Origin: Betaproteobacteria bacterium
GTDB lineage: Bacteria > Pseudomonadota > Gammaproteobacteria > Burkholderiales > SG8-39
NCBI GenBank assembly: GCA_004298385.1
Contig: SCTX01000018.1
Coordinates: 1 to 51,312 of the forward strand
DNA: 51,312 nucleotides
Reading direction: 5' to 3'
Positions 16,172 through 25,082 of this stretch are shown here, piece by piece; the first letter of the stretch is position 1; every line of letters begins with the position of its first letter. A program made the position numbers and the translations under genes. Under the pieces are notes generated by a model that worked only from the letters and a program-made list of their open reading frames with translations, did not search any database and was not told where the DNA came from.

Positions 16172-19100
16172 ATGCTCGGACGCATCATCGAATGGTCGGT
16201 GCGCAACGTCTTCCTGGTGTTGCTCGCCACGTTCTTCGTCGCCGCCGCGGGCGTGTATTCCGTGATGCGCACGCCGCTGGATGCGATTCCGGATCTGTCG
16301 GACGTGCAGGTGATCATCTACACCGAGTATCCGGGCCAGGCGCCGCAGGTGGTGGAAGACCAGATCACCTACCCCTTGAGCACGGCGATGCTGGCGGTGC
16401 CCAAGTCCAAGGTGGTGCGCGGACTGTCGGTGTTCGGCGCTTCCTTCATTTACGTCATTTTCGAGGACGGCACCGACATCTACTGGGCGCGCACGCGGGT
16501 GCTCGAATACCTCAACTTCGCTTCCGGGCGCATGCCGCGCGGCGTCACGCCGACGCTGGGGCCGGACGCCACCGGCGTCGGCTGGGTGTACCAGTACGCC
16601 GTGCTCGCGGCCGACCGCTCGCTGGCGGAGCTGCGCAGCATCCAGGACTGGTTCGTGCGCTACCAGCTCACCAAGGCCCAGGGCGTGGCCGAAGTGGCGA
16701 GCGTGGGCGGTTTCGTCAAAACCTATCAGGTCACGGTCGAGCCGAGGAAGCTCCAGGCCTACGGCATATCGCTGATGAAGCTCGCCGAAGTGATCCGCTC
16801 GAGCAACCGCGACGTCGGCGGTCGGGTGATCGAAATGGCGGAGACCGAATTCGTGGTGCGCGGCCGCGGCTATCTGCGCGGCGCCTCCGACATCGAAAAC
16901 CTCGTCGTAAAAGCGGACAAGGGCACGCCGGTGCTGATCCGCGACATCGCGCGGGTCGAGCTGGTGCCGGACGAGCGCCGCGGCCTCACTGAACTCAACG
17001 GCGAAGGCGAAGTGGTCGCGGGCATCGCCGTGGCGCGCTACGGCCAGAACGCGCTCGACGTGATCCACAATCTGAAAGCCAAGATCGCGGAAATCTCCTC
17101 CGGCCTGCCGCAGGGCGTGTCGCTGCAGACGGTCTACGACCGCTCCGACCTGATCCACCGCGCCATCGACAATTTGAAACGCATCCTGATCGAGGAGAGC
17201 ATCATCGTGGCGGCGGTCTGCATCATATTCCTGATGCACGCACGCAGCGCGCTGGTGGCCATCGTCATGCTGCCCATCGGCGTGCTGATGGCGATGATCG
17301 CCATGCATATGATGGGGCTCAACTCCAACATCATGAGCCTGGGCGGGATCGCCATCGCCATCGGCGCGATGGTCGATGCGGCCATCGTCATGATCGAAAA
17401 CGCGCACAAGCATCTGGAACGGGCGCCGCCGGACGCGCGGCGCCTGCAGATCATGATCGACGCCTGCCGCGAAGTCGGGCCGGCCCTCTTTTTCAGCCTG
17501 CTGATCATCACCGTCTCGTTCCTGCCGGTATTCACGCTCGAAGCCCAGGAAGGCCGCATGTTCGCGCCGCTCGCCTACACCAAGACCTTTGCCATGGCGG
17601 GCGCGGCGCTGTTGTCGATCACCCTGGTGCCGGTGCTGATGCTGCTGTTCATCCGCGGCAACATCATGGCGGAGAAGAAAAACCCGGTGAATCGTTTGCT
17701 CATCTGGATCTACCGCCCCATCATCGCCTGGGTGATGCGCTGGAAGAAGCTCACCATCGCCGCCGCCGTGCTCGCATTGGGTGTATCCGTCTATCCGGCG
17801 ATGAAACTGGGTACCGAGTTCATGCCGGTCCTCAACGAAGGCTCATTGCTGTTCATGCCGGCGACGCTGCCGTCCCTGTCGATCACCAAGTCGGCGGAAC
17901 TGCTGCAGACCCAGGACAAGATTCTGAAGAGCTTCCCCGAGGTTGAATCGGTGTTCGGCAAGGCCGGGCGCGCCGCCACCGCCACCGATCCGGCGCCGGT
18001 GGAAATGTTCGAGACGGTGATCAACTTGAAGCCTGAGGAGCAATGGCGCCCGGGCATGACGGTGGACAAGCTGATCGCCGAAATGGACCAGGCGGTGCAG
18101 ATCCCGGGCGTGTCGAACGCCTGGACCATGCCGATCAAGGCGCGCATCGACATGCTCGCGACCGGCATCCGCACCCCCATCGGCATCAAGGTGTTCGGCA
18201 AGAGTCTCGCCGAGATCGAAAAGCTGGCGAAAGCGATCGAGGCGGTGGTGAAGAACGTTCCCGGCACCACCAGCGCCTACGCCGAGCGCGTCACCGGCGG
18301 CTATTACCTCGACATCGACCCCGACCGCATGGCGCTGGCGCGCTACGGCTTGAGCGTGGGCGAACTGCAGGACGTGATCGGCACCGCCCTCGGCGGCGAA
18401 ATGGTGACGACGACGGTGGAGGGGCTGGAACGCTACGGCGTCAGCGTGCGCTATCCGCGCGAACTGCGCCAGGATCCCCAGGCCATCGCCACCCAGGTGC
18501 TGGTGCCGATCATGGGCGGCGCGATGATTCCGCTGGGGCAGCTCGCGCGCGTGAGCCTAATGCAGGCGCCGCCCGCCATCCGCACCGAGAACGCGCTGCT
18601 GACCGCCTACATATTCGTCGATATCCGCGGCCGCGACATCGGCGGCTATGTCAACGACGCGCAGAAGGCCGTGCAGGAGCAGGTGAAATTCCCGGCCGGC
18701 TACTACGCCACCTGGAGCGGCCAGTTCGAGTACATGGAGCGGGCTAAAGCGAAGCTTGTGATCGTCGTGCCGTTCACGCTGCTGATCATCTTCCTGCTGC
18801 TCTACCTCAATTTCAGGCGCCTCACCGAGACCGTCATCGTGATGCTGTCGGTGCCTTTTTCGCTGGTAGGCGGGGTGTGGCTGATGTGGCTTCTGGATTA
18901 CAACATGAGCGTGGCGGTGGCGGTGGGATTCATCGCGCTCGCCGGCGTGGCCGCCGAGACCGGCGTGGTCATGCTGATCTATCTCGATCAAGCCTGGGAG
19001 ACGATCAAGGCCGAGCGTGCGGCCGAGGGCGGCAAGGGGACCACGGGCGACCTCTACGCGGCGATCATGGAGGGCGCGGTGGAGCGCGTGCGGCCGAAAA

Positions 19101-19309
19101 TGATGACCGTGGTGGCGATCATGGCCGGCCTTTTGCCCATCATGTGGGGCAGCGGCACCGGCTCGGAGGTCATGCGCCGGATAGCGGCGCCGATGGTGGG
19201 CGGGATGATTTCATCCACCATACTGACGCTGATCGTGATCCCGGCGATTTACGGAATAGTGAAGCAATACGGCGTCGAGCGCGGGCGGCGGCTGGCCCGG
19301 CAAGCCTGA
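16172..19309 (+). CDS. cusA: Cu(I)/Ag(I) efflux RND pump CusA
   Basis: A 1045-residue inner-membrane RND pump of normal length. TM4, near residue 400, reads AIGAMVDAAIVMIEN, the monovalent-metal form. The Met triad of E. coli CusA has counterparts in NEGSLLFMPATLPS, PAPVEMFETVINLKP and ARIDMLATGI, so Cu(I)/Ag(I) specificity is well supported. It is the last large gene of the cusF-cusC-cusB-cusA unit and should assemble with the two preceding products into an envelope-spanning pump. Confidence 0.95.
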   Translation: MLGRIIEWSVRNVFLVLLATFFVAAAGVYSVMRTPLDAIPDLSDVQVIIYTEYPGQAPQVVEDQITYPLSTAMLAVPKSKVVRGLSVFGASFIYVIFEDGTDIYWARTRVLEYLNFASGRMPRGVTPTLGPDATGVGWVYQYAVLAADRSLAELRSIQDWFVRYQLTKAQGVAEVASVGGFVKTYQVTVEPRKLQAYGISLMKLAEVIRSSNRDVGGRVIEMAETEFVVRGRGYLRGASDIENLVVKADKGTPVLIRDIARVELVPDERRGLTELNGEGEVVAGIAVARYGQNALDVIHNLKAKIAEISSGLPQGVSLQTVYDRSDLIHRAIDNLKRILIEESIIVAAVCIIFLMHARSALVAIVMLPIGVLMAMIAMHMMGLNSNIMSLGGIAIAIGAMVDAAIVMIENAHKHLERAPPDARRLQIMIDACREVGPALFFSLLIITVSFLPVFTLEAQEGRMFAPLAYTKTFAMAGAALLSITLVPVLMLLFIRGNIMAEKKNPVNRLLIWIYRPIIAWVMRWKKLTIAAAVLALGVSVYPAMKLGTEFMPVLNEGSLLFMPATLPSLSITKSAELLQTQDKILKSFPEVESVFGKAGRAATATDPAPVEMFETVINLKPEEQWRPGMTVDKLIAEMDQAVQIPGVSNAWTMPIKARIDMLATGIRTPIGIKVFGKSLAEIEKLAKAIEAVVKNVPGTTSAYAERVTGGYYLDIDPDRMALARYGLSVGELQDVIGTALGGEMVTTTVEGLERYGVSVRYPRELRQDPQAIATQVLVPIMGGAMIPLGQLARVSLMQAPPAIRTENALLTAYIFVDIRGRDIGGYVNDAQKAVQEQVKFPAGYYATWSGQFEYMERAKAKLVIVVPFTLLIIFLLLYLNFRRLTETVIVMLSVPFSLVGGVWLMWLLDYNMSVAVAVGFIALAGVAAETGVVMLIYLDQAWETIKAERAAEGGKGTTGDLYAAIMEGAVERVRPKMMTVVAIMAGLLPIMWGSGTGSEVMRRIAAPMVGGMISSTILTLIVIPAIYGIVKQYGVERGRRLARQA

Positions 19310-19347
19310 TTGGCTCACAGGACATTCCATTCTATCTGGAGGAAAAA

Positions 19348-19497
19348 ATGGCAGCGATGATGATTCTGATGGTCGTGTTCCTGGTCGTTGGCGGCCCTGG
19401 TGGTCATATGGGGTCGCAGGGCGCGAACAGTTCGCCGAGCCATGCCTCGCAATCGCATGAGCACGGTGGCGTGAAGCCGGATACGGAGAAACCCTGA
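19348..19497 (+). CDS. Very small membrane-anchored His-rich protein
   Basis: 49 residues with a strong GGAGGAAAAA ribosome binding site. One hydrophobic stretch (MMILMVVFLVVGG) precedes a short soluble tail with GHMGSQ and HASQSHEHGG. No family is recognised. It follows cusA by 38 bases, so it is probably the last gene of the operon. It could be a small pump accessory or metal-binding peptide; this is a guess from composition and place. Confidence 0.5.
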   Translation: MAAMMILMVVFLVVGGPGGHMGSQGANSSPSHASQSHEHGGVKPDTEKP

Positions 19498-19515
19498 CGC
19501 GCTGTCGCCATTTTC

Positions 19516-19541
19516 AGAAAAACGGCCCCATGGAGGGGCCG
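19516..19541 (-). terminator. Rho-independent terminator of copK
   Basis: On the minus strand CGGCCCC-TCCAT-GGGGCCG is followed by TTTTTCTG. It lies 40 bases after the copK stop codon, and its reverse side is close after the small gene ending at 19497. Confidence 0.7.
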
Positions 19542-19581
19542 CGAGGGAGAACCAATTGCCGCTGATCGATCAATCGCCCGA

Positions 19582-19866
19582 TCAGGGGGCAGGCTGGCTC
19601 TTGTTAGGCAATCGGTCAACGCGCCCGGTCTCGTTTCCGTTCATGGTGATTTTCTTGCCGTCCTTGGTCTCCATGACATGGCCCGCCGCCATGTAGACGG
19701 CGCGACCGAACCTGTCTTCCATGCCCATCTTGCCATCTTTGAAAATGTGCACCGTCGAGCCATCCTTGAGTTCGATGGAGTTCAACACCTCGTCGTTTGC
19801 GCCCACCGCAAAGGCGGACAGCGCGATCATGCTGCTTGCAGCCGCTACCAAAAGTTTCTTGAACAT
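19582..19866 (-). CDS. copK: CopK-like periplasmic Cu(I)-binding protein
   Basis: A 94-residue protein with a signal peptide (1-23, ending AVGA). The mature part has the CopK pattern: SIELKDGSTVHIFKDGKMGM, then FGRAVYMAAGHVMETKDG, then KITMNGNE, with spaced Met residues that in Cupriavidus metallidurans CopK bind Cu(I). The strong AGGAG site fixes the start. It is transcribed towards the cus operon and has its own terminator and an upstream MerR-type operator-like dyad. It should buffer periplasmic Cu(I) and assist resistance at high copper. Confidence 0.9.
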   Translation of the reverse strand: MFKKLLVAAASSMIALSAFAVGANDEVLNSIELKDGSTVHIFKDGKMGMEDRFGRAVYMAAGHVMETKDGKKITMNGNETGRVDRLPNKSQPAP

Positions 19867-19957
19867 GACAATTACTCCTAAGTTGATTGACCATGAAATG
19901 CTCCGTCATGGATTCGGCATGGTGTCCGGTTTGCTTCGTCCAACCATGCCCTCATCT

Positions 19958-19986
19958 TAGAAGCCGCGTCCCTACGGGAAGGTGAC
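19958..19986 (-). promoter_or_regulatory. MerR-type operator-like dyad upstream of copK
   Basis: Minus strand: GTCACCTTCCCGTAGGGACG then CGGCTTCTAAGAT. CACCTTCCC and an opposed CGC-GGG half sit in a long spacer between a -35-like GTCACC and a -10-like TAAGAT, the layout used by CueR/HmrR-type activators. It is nearly identical to 11116-11144. About 92 bases separate it from the copK ATG. Confidence 0.45.
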
Positions 19987-20183
19987 CGGGAAATTACGTT
20001 CTTGACAGGCTTGCCAAGCGGCAGGGGAACTCGTGTTCCCGGTCAAACACGGCAGCGATGCCGGTCAACCTGCAAGTCCCGGCCGGTGCGTTCGTCGCGG
20101 CAATCAAAAGGTGACAGAATGCGAATTGGCAGCCGAACCGCGATCTTCGAAACTCGCTTGCCGAAACGGCTGGAAATCGCACG

Positions 20184-22442
20184 ATGAGACTTTCATTTCG
20201 CTTTATCGTACCGCTTGCTCTCGCGCTCGCCGCGATTGCGTATGCGGTGGTTCCGCTGGTCGACCAGTTCACCCTGAAGTGGTTCGTCAGGGATCTGGAA
20301 ATTCGCACCTCCTTGATCACCAATACCATCCAGGAACCGTTGCAGGCATTGGTGGGTGAAGGTTCGCGCGTTAAGGTACTGCGCTTTCTCAATCGTATTA
20401 CCCAGGATGAGCGCCTGTTCGCGCTCGGCTTCTGTGACGTGAACCGGAAACTGCTGTACAAGACGCTCGCCTTTCCCAATACGATCAACTGCAGCGACCC
20501 CATCCGCGACCCCGGCGACGACAAAGCCGCCGGACGCGGCCGCTTGGTCGAGTTCGGGCGCGGGCCGATCCATGTCGCGGTGAATCCGGTCGAAGCCGAG
20601 GGTACGCCGTACGGTTACCTCGTCATGGTGCATGACATGAGTTTCGTCGAGCGCCGCAGCGAGGACACGAAAAAATACGTGTTCTACCTGTTCGTGGCCA
20701 TCGGCGCGATCGTCTCGCTGATCACGGTCGTCATCGCCGAGCTGAGCTGGCGCGGATGGGTGGCTGGCCTGAAATCGCTGATCCGCGGGGAGAGCTTCAG
20801 GCATAGCGGGAACGAAGTGCGAATGCCGGAACTGCGGCCGGTAGCAAGAGACTTGCAGGTGTTGATCAGGGACCTCGAATCCGAGCGGCGAAGCCGCGAC
20901 GAGAGCCAGGTCAATTGGTCGGCCGAAACGTTGCGCGGCATTTTGCGCGACGATCTCAAGGGCGAGGAGATTCTGATCGTATCGAATCGCGAGCCCTACA
21001 TACATTTGCGGCACAACGATCGCATCGAAGTCCGGCGGCCCGCAAGCGGACTGGTGACGGCGATGGAGCCGGTGATGCGGGCGTGCTCGGGAACATGGAT
21101 CGCGCACGGCAGCGGCGACGCGGACCGCGAGGCGGTTGACGCCCAGGACCACATCATGGTGCCGCCCGACAAGCCCGCTTACCGCATCCGCCGCGTATGG
21201 CTGACCGAGGCGGAGGAGGCCGGTTATTACTATGGTTTTTCCAACGAGGGGCTCTGGCCGCTGTGCCATATCGCCCACACGCGGCCGACGTTCCGCTCGA
21301 GCGACTGGTCTGCTTACGTCGAGGTCAATCGCAAGTTCGCCGAGGTGGTGGTCGCGGAGGCCAAGGCGGAAGACCCCATCATCCTGGTCCAGGATTACCA
21401 TTTCGCGCTGCTGCCGCGGATGCTGCGCGCGCGCCTGCCGAACGCCACCATCATCACCTTCTGGCACATTCCCTGGCCGAACGCGGAAGCGTTCGGCATC
21501 TGCCCCTGGCGCGAGGAACTGCTCGACGGCCTGCTCGGCAGCAGCATCCTCGGCTTTCACACCCAGTTTCATTGCAACAACTTTCTCGAAACCGTCGACC
21601 GCTATGTCGAGGCGCGCACGGACCGCGAGACGTTCACCATTTCCTACGGCGGCGAGCAAACCGCTGTGCACCGCTATCCGATTTCGATCGATTGGCCGCT
21701 GGCGTCGAAGGCGATGGAGAAACCGGTGGAGGCGTGCCGCGCGGAGACCCGCCGAAACAACGGCTTCGCACCCGACGCGCTGCTCGGGGTGGGCGTGGAC
21801 CGGCTCGACTATACCAAGGGAATTCTCGAGCGCTTCATCGCGGTCGAGCGACTGCTGGAGCTCGAGCCGCGATGGATCGGCAAGTTCGTGTTCGTGCAGA
21901 TTGCGGCGCCCTCTCGCTTCAGCATTGACGAATACCAGAATTTCGATGCCAGGGTGCGCGCGCTGGCGCGCCGCATCAACGAGCGCTATGCGTGCAAGGA
22001 CTACGAGCCGATTTGCCTCAAGATCGAGCACCATGAAGCCGATGCCGTGTATGAATATTACCGCGCGGCCGATTTGTGTTTCGTCAGCAGCCTGCACGAC
22101 GGCATGAACCTGGTAGCCAAGGAATTCGTCGCGGCGCGCGATGACGAGCGCGGCGTGCTTTTGCTCAGCCAGTTCGCCGGTGCCTCGCGCGAACTCACCG
22201 AGGCGCTGATCGTGAATCCGTACAACGTGGATCAGTGCGCGGCGGCCCTGCATGTCGCGCTGACCATGCCGCAGGCCGAGCAGCGCGCGCGCATGCACAG
22301 CATGCGCGGGCTGATTCAGGAATTCAATGTATACCGCTGGGCCGGCAGAATGCTGCTCGATGCGGCGCAAATGCGCATGCGCAGGCGGTTGCATGCGCGT
22401 TCCGGTGACGATGGCATGCGGACCGATGCGAGCCGCGCTTGA
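20184..22442 (+). CDS. otsA: Trehalose-6-phosphate synthase with N-terminal membrane sensor-like module
   Basis: A 752-residue protein, some 280 residues longer than ordinary OtsA. Residues 1-25 and 165-188 are membrane helices that bracket a periplasmic domain of about 140 residues. A short cytoplasmic linker resembling a HAMP segment (190-250) follows. The GT20 domain starts at about 262 ([10 protein letters not shown]), with [15 protein letters not shown] near 534-548 and [11 protein letters not shown] near 638-648, which hold donor-binding and catalytic residues. It should make trehalose-6-phosphate from UDP-glucose and glucose-6-phosphate at the inner membrane. The periplasmic part may sense osmotic or envelope signals, which is inference. 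It is followed by otsB. Confidence 0.9.
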   Translation: MRLSFRFIVPLALALAAIAYAVVPLVDQFTLKWFVRDLEIRTSLITNTIQEPLQALVGEGSRVKVLRFLNRITQDERLFALGFCDVNRKLLYKTLAFPNTINCSDPIRDPGDDKAAGRGRLVEFGRGPIHVAVNPVEAEGTPYGYLVMVHDMSFVERRSEDTKKYVFYLFVAIGAIVSLITVVIAELSWRGWVAGLKSLIRGESFRHSGNEVRMPELRPVARDLQVLIRDLESERRSRDESQVNWSAETLRGILRDDLKGEEILIVSNREPYIHLRHNDRIEVRRPASGLVTAMEPVMRACSGTWIAHGSGDADREAVDAQDHIMVPPDKPAYRIRRVWLTEAEEAGYYYGFSNEGLWPLCHIAHTRPTFRSSDWSAYVEVNRKFAEVVVAEAKAEDPIILVQDYHFALLPRMLRARLPNATIITFWHIPWPNAEAFGICPWREELLDGLLGSSILGFHTQFHCNNFLETVDRYVEARTDRETFTISYGGEQTAVHRYPISIDWPLASKAMEKPVEACRAETRRNNGFAPDALLGVGVDRLDYTKGILERFIAVERLLELEPRWIGKFVFVQIAAPSRFSIDEYQNFDARVRALARRINERYACKDYEPICLKIEHHEADAVYEYYRAADLCFVSSLHDGMNLVAKEFVAARDDERGVLLLSQFAGASRELTEALIVNPYNVDQCAAALHVALTMPQAEQRARMHSMRGLIQEFNVYRWAGRMLLDAAQMRMRRRLHARSGDDGMRTDASRA

Positions 22443-22513
22443 TCCGGGTGCAGGTGTCGGCGGCCGGGCCGCCGCCGCAATGGGACGGTTGAAATTGAGA
22501 CGAGACAGTTGAA

Positions 22514-23287
22514 ATGAGCGCACCGCCAGAATTCATTGTTGCCACATCCGCCGGCGGCTGGGCGCTGTTTCTGGACATCGACGGGACGCTGCTCGAGCTC
22601 GCGGCGCATCCGCATACGGTCACGGTCGATCCGGACCTCACGCATCTGCTGCGTGCGTTGTACGAGAAGACCGACGGCGCGGTGGCGCTGATCAGCGGGC
22701 GGACGGTGGCGGACGCCGATTCCCTGTTCGCCCCGCTCAAGCTCTGTGTCGCGGGACAGCACGGCGCCGAGCGCCGCGACTTTGCCGGCGGACTGCATCT
22801 GCATGCGCCGCCTGTGGACGGGCTGCGGCGGGCTGCCGAGCGGCTGCGCCGCCTGGTTTCCGAGCATCCGGGTCTGGTGCTGGAGGAAAAAGGCATGAAC
22901 CTTGCGCTCCATTTTCGCGGCGCGCCGTTGCTGGAGGCGGAATTGGTTCCGCTTGTCGAACAGCTTGTGGCGGAACTGGGTCAGGACTTCGAGCTTCAGG
23001 CGGGCAAGATGGTTCTGGAAATCAAGCCGACGGGCAGGGACAAAGGCACGGCGATCGAGGCGTTCATGCAGGAGCATCCGTTTCGGGGCCGGGTCCCGAT
23101 TTTCATCGGTGACGATCTCACCGACGAGTACGGATTTGCGCTGGTCAATCGGCTCGGCGGCCATTCGATCAAGGTCGGGCCGGGCGCATCCGCAGCGCAG
23201 TGGCGCCTGGCGGACGCGTCCGCGGTGCGAGGCTGGCTCGATCGCCTGGCGAAGAAATGGCAGACCCGCTGCGATACGCCGGCATGA
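22514..23287 (+). CDS. otsB: Trehalose-6-phosphate phosphatase
   Basis: A 257-residue HAD-family phosphatase. The nucleophile motif is DIDGT (Asp21, Asp23), and the metal-binding motif near residues 197-206 is FIGDDLTDEYGF. The cap region carries GQHGAERRD, as in OtsB proteins. It removes phosphate from trehalose-6-phosphate made by the upstream synthase. It lies 71 bases after otsA, and its stop overlaps the start of the GH15 gene (ATGA at 23284-23287), so the three form one operon. Confidence 0.93.
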   Translation: MSAPPEFIVATSAGGWALFLDIDGTLLELAAHPHTVTVDPDLTHLLRALYEKTDGAVALISGRTVADADSLFAPLKLCVAGQHGAERRDFAGGLHLHAPPVDGLRRAAERLRRLVSEHPGLVLEEKGMNLALHFRGAPLLEAELVPLVEQLVAELGQDFELQAGKMVLEIKPTGRDKGTAIEAFMQEHPFRGRVPIFIGDDLTDEYGFALVNRLGGHSIKVGPGASAAQWRLADASAVRGWLDRLAKKWQTRCDTPA

Positions 23288-25071
23288 GCAGCCTCGATCT
23301 CGCGCTGATCGGAAATTCCAACATTGCGGCGCTGATCGATGCGCACGGAGCGATCGTCTGGAGCTGCATGCCGCGGTTCGACAGCGACGCGGTGTTCTGC
23401 TCGTTGTTGCGCGAAGGGCAGAATGAAGAGGACTTCGGCTTCTTTGCCGTCGAGCTCGCCGATTTTGCGCGCGCCGAGCAAGCTTACGTCGAACACACGG
23501 CGATACTGAATACGCGCCTTTACGACCAACAGGGTGGCGTGGTCGAGATCGTCGATTTCGCGCCGAGATTCAACCAGTACGGCCGGATGTTCTGTCCGAT
23601 GACGCTGGTGCGGCAAATTCGCCCGCTTAACGGCAGTCCGCGCATTCGCATCAAGTTGCGCCCGGCGTGCGATTACGGCAGCCGGCGACCCGGCGTCACC
23701 TCGGGCAGCAGCCACGTGCGCTACGTCATGCCGGGGCTGGTGCTGCGAGCGACGACCAGCAGCTCGCTTACCGCGATTATCGAGGAAACGGAAATCGTGC
23801 TGAAGGCGCCGGTGTCCTTCCTGCTGGGGCCGGACGAAACTTTGCAGGGTTCGGTTGACGACGTGTGCCGGCGCTTTTTCGAGGAAACCGCGGCCCATTG
23901 GCGGGATTGGGTTCGTTACCTTGCGATTCCGTACGAATGGCAGGAGGCGGTCATCCGCGCCGCCATTACGCTCAAGCTGAACGCGTTCGACGATACCGGC
24001 GCGATCGTCGCCGCGCTCACCACCTCGATCCCGGAAGCGGCGGATGGCGGGCGCAATTGGGATTACCGCTATTGCTGGATCCGCGACGCCTATTTCGTCG
24101 TGAACGCGCTGAACCGGCTCAATGTTACAGTGGCCATGGAACGCTACATGGACTACATCGTCAATGTGAGCGCCGGCTCCAACGGCGCGTTGCTTCAGCC
24201 CGTATACCGCATAAGCGGCAATCCCAGGATGGACGAGCACAAAATCGACTCGCTCCCCGGCTATCGCGGCATAGGTCCGGTGCGCGTCGGCAACCAGGCC
24301 TATCTCCAGGTGCAGAACGACGTGTACGGCTCGGCGGTGCTCGCCTCGGCGCACCTGTTCTTCGATCAGCGCGTGAAACGCCGCGGCGATGAGGGCTTGT
24401 TCCGGCGGCTGGAGTCGCTTGGCGAGCGTGCCGCCGCGCTCTACGACCAGCCTGATGCGGGCCTGTGGGAGCTGCGCGGCGCGGCGCATGTGCATACCTT
24501 CTCCAGCGTGATGTGCTGGGCGGCTTGCGATCGTCTGGCCAAGATCGGCGCGCGCATCGGACTCGCCGAGCGCGCTTCTTATTGGCGCGCCACGGCCGAC
24601 CGGATGCGGCCGGTCATCATCGAGCGCGCCTGGAATCGCGGCCGCAACAGCTTCGTCGCCACTTTCGGCGGCGAATCTCTCGATGCGAGTCTGCTGTTGC
24701 TGCACGAATTGGGGTTCCTGCGCGCCGACGACCCGCGTTTTGCCGGGACGGTCGCGGCCGTCGAGCGCGAATTGCGCAAAGGTCAGTACGTCTTTCGCTA
24801 TAGCGACCCGGACGACTTCGGCGTGCCGGCCAATGCCTTTATCGTCTGCACTTTCTGGTACATCGATGCCCTGGCCGCGCTCGGCAGGACCGCCGAGGCG
24901 CGCGTGCTGTTCGAGGGCATGCTCGCCTCCCGCAACCGCCACGGCCTGCTGTCCGAGCATATCGATCCGCGCACGGGCGAATTGTGGGGAAATTTTCCGC
25001 AGACCTACAGCATGGTGGGGCTGATCAATTCGGCCATGCGCCTGAGCATCCCCTGGGACCAGGCGTTCTGA
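23284..25071 (+). CDS. Glycoside hydrolase family 15 protein (glucoamylase- or trehalase-like)
   Basis: A 595-residue protein with the bacterial GH15 layout. An N-terminal beta-sandwich (1-220; LIGNSNIAALIDAHGAIVW) is followed by an (alpha/alpha)6 barrel. Active-site segments are RNWDYRYCWIRDA (about 257-269), GLWELRGAAHVHTFS (about 395-410, probable acid) and LLSEHIDPRTGELWGNFPQ (about 555-573, probable base). There is no signal peptide, so it acts in the cytoplasm. Coupling to otsB suggests the substrate may be trehalose or an alpha-glucan linked to trehalose turnover. Some GH15 enzymes are trehalases, so the specificity is open. It converges with the next gene, with only 11 bases between the stops. 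Confidence 0.9.
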   Translation: MSSLDLALIGNSNIAALIDAHGAIVWSCMPRFDSDAVFCSLLREGQNEEDFGFFAVELADFARAEQAYVEHTAILNTRLYDQQGGVVEIVDFAPRFNQYGRMFCPMTLVRQIRPLNGSPRIRIKLRPACDYGSRRPGVTSGSSHVRYVMPGLVLRATTSSSLTAIIEETEIVLKAPVSFLLGPDETLQGSVDDVCRRFFEETAAHWRDWVRYLAIPYEWQEAVIRAAITLKLNAFDDTGAIVAALTTSIPEAADGGRNWDYRYCWIRDAYFVVNALNRLNVTVAMERYMDYIVNVSAGSNGALLQPVYRISGNPRMDEHKIDSLPGYRGIGPVRVGNQAYLQVQNDVYGSAVLASAHLFFDQRVKRRGDEGLFRRLESLGERAAALYDQPDAGLWELRGAAHVHTFSSVMCWAACDRLAKIGARIGLAERASYWRATADRMRPVIIERAWNRGRNSFVATFGGESLDASLLLLHELGFLRADDPRFAGTVAAVERELRKGQYVFRYSDPDDFGVPANAFIVCTFWYIDALAALGRTAEARVLFEGMLASRNRHGLLSEHIDPRTGELWGNFPQTYSMVGLINSAMRLSIPWDQAF

Positions 25072-25082
25072 GTGACTCTAGC

